6,030 nucleotides of DNA from a bacterium (GTDB lineage: Bacteria; Bacillota; Negativicutes; Acidaminococcales; Acidaminococcaceae). The position numbers were made by a program, and so were the translations under genes. Shown here piece after piece: positions 5,810 through 6,030 of this stretch (the first letter of the stretch is position 1; every line of letters begins with the position of its first letter). The stretch is from assembly GCA_004562175.1 (NCBI GenBank), contig SFRS01000053.1, positions 1 through 6,030 of the forward strand. Direction: 5' to 3'. The notes beneath the pieces were generated by a model. That model was not told the origin of the DNA. It saw only the letters and a list, made by a program, of their open reading frames with translations, and searched no databases.

Positions 5810-6030
5810 ATGGAGCTTTGGTTTTCCGATTACCACACGGATGATGTGAAGCTGGATATAAAAATTGAAAAGCAATTATTTGGAGAGGACACAGATTTTC
5901 AACGGATTGACGTGTTCGACTCCAAGGAATTTGGTCGTTTTATTGCCTGCGATGGCACCATCGTCTTCTCTCAAAAGGACGAATTTATTTACGATGAGAT
6001 GATTGTGCACGTGCCCATGGCCGTGCATCC
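5810..6030 (+). CDS. speE: Spermidine synthase, N-terminal part (cut by window end)
   Basis: This polyamine aminopropyltransferase transfers an aminopropyl group from decarboxylated SAM to putrescine, giving spermidine and methylthioadenosine. Only the first 73 complete codons are visible. They correspond to the N-terminal beta-sheet domain, beginning MELWFSD, with FQ (30-31), EFGRFIACDG (40-49) and KDEFIYDEMIVHVP (56-69), matching the start of B. subtilis and E. coli SpeE. The Rossmann-type catalytic domain lies beyond the window. The ATG at 5810 is chosen because homology begins there. The out-of-frame ATG at 5805 gives no family similarity, and AAGG (5796-5799) gives a modest ribosome binding site with 10-nt spacing. 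The gene is 12 nt from the speA stop codon, so co-transcription is expected. An agmatinase gene (speB) further downstream would be usual, but this cannot be seen. Confidence 0.92.
   Translation, partial: MELWFSDYHTDDVKLDIKIEKQLFGEDTDFQRIDVFDSKEFGRFIACDGTIVFSQKDEFIYDEMIVHVPMAVH

Overview
The window carries five protein-coding genes, all on the + strand, in three transcription units. The proteins and the strong purine-rich ribosome binding sites fit a Bacillota (Firmicutes) bacterium of intermediate G+C. A Negativicutes host is possible, but this is inference; no rRNA or other marker is present to settle it.

Region 1 (1-2395) is a branched-chain amino acid unit. A good sigma-70-type promoter (30-58) is followed by a short leader with a terminator-like hairpin (75-108). 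Then come ilvN (126-662, acetolactate synthase regulatory subunit) and ilvB (691-2349, catalytic subunit), and a strong intrinsic terminator (2365-2395). The small-subunit gene precedes the large-subunit gene, the reverse of the familiar ilvBN/ilvIH order. IlvN keeps the residues known to bind valine. IlvB has Leu where most family members have the active-site-channel Trp.

Region 2 (2396-3945) is a single-gene unit. Two candidate promoters, one overlapped by a perfect inverted repeat, precede a membrane-anchored diguanylate cyclase. It has an extracytoplasmic Cache-like sensor, two membrane segments and an intact GGDEF motif, but no recognisable RxxD inhibitory site.

Region 3 (3946-6030) is a polyamine unit. 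It starts with 403 non-coding bases: a promoter (3983-4011), a roughly 310-nt structured leader RNA and an 11-bp intrinsic terminator (4292-4331). The terminator lies just 17 nt before the start codon of an Orn/Lys/Arg decarboxylase (SpeA type, 4349-5797), and no promoter is visible between them. The 5' end of a spermidine synthase gene (speE, from 5810, cut by the window end) follows after 12 nt. The heptamer AGGTGAT occurs once mid-leader and once across the terminator's 5' arm and loop. A single complementary segment between the copies can pair with either, which is the arrangement expected of a transcription-attenuation switch. I recognise no known riboswitch or T-box consensus, so this leader is the best candidate for something undescribed.

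Functionally, units 1 and 3 are biosynthetic (Val/Leu/Ile precursors; diamine and spermidine), with a c-di-GMP signalling gene between them.
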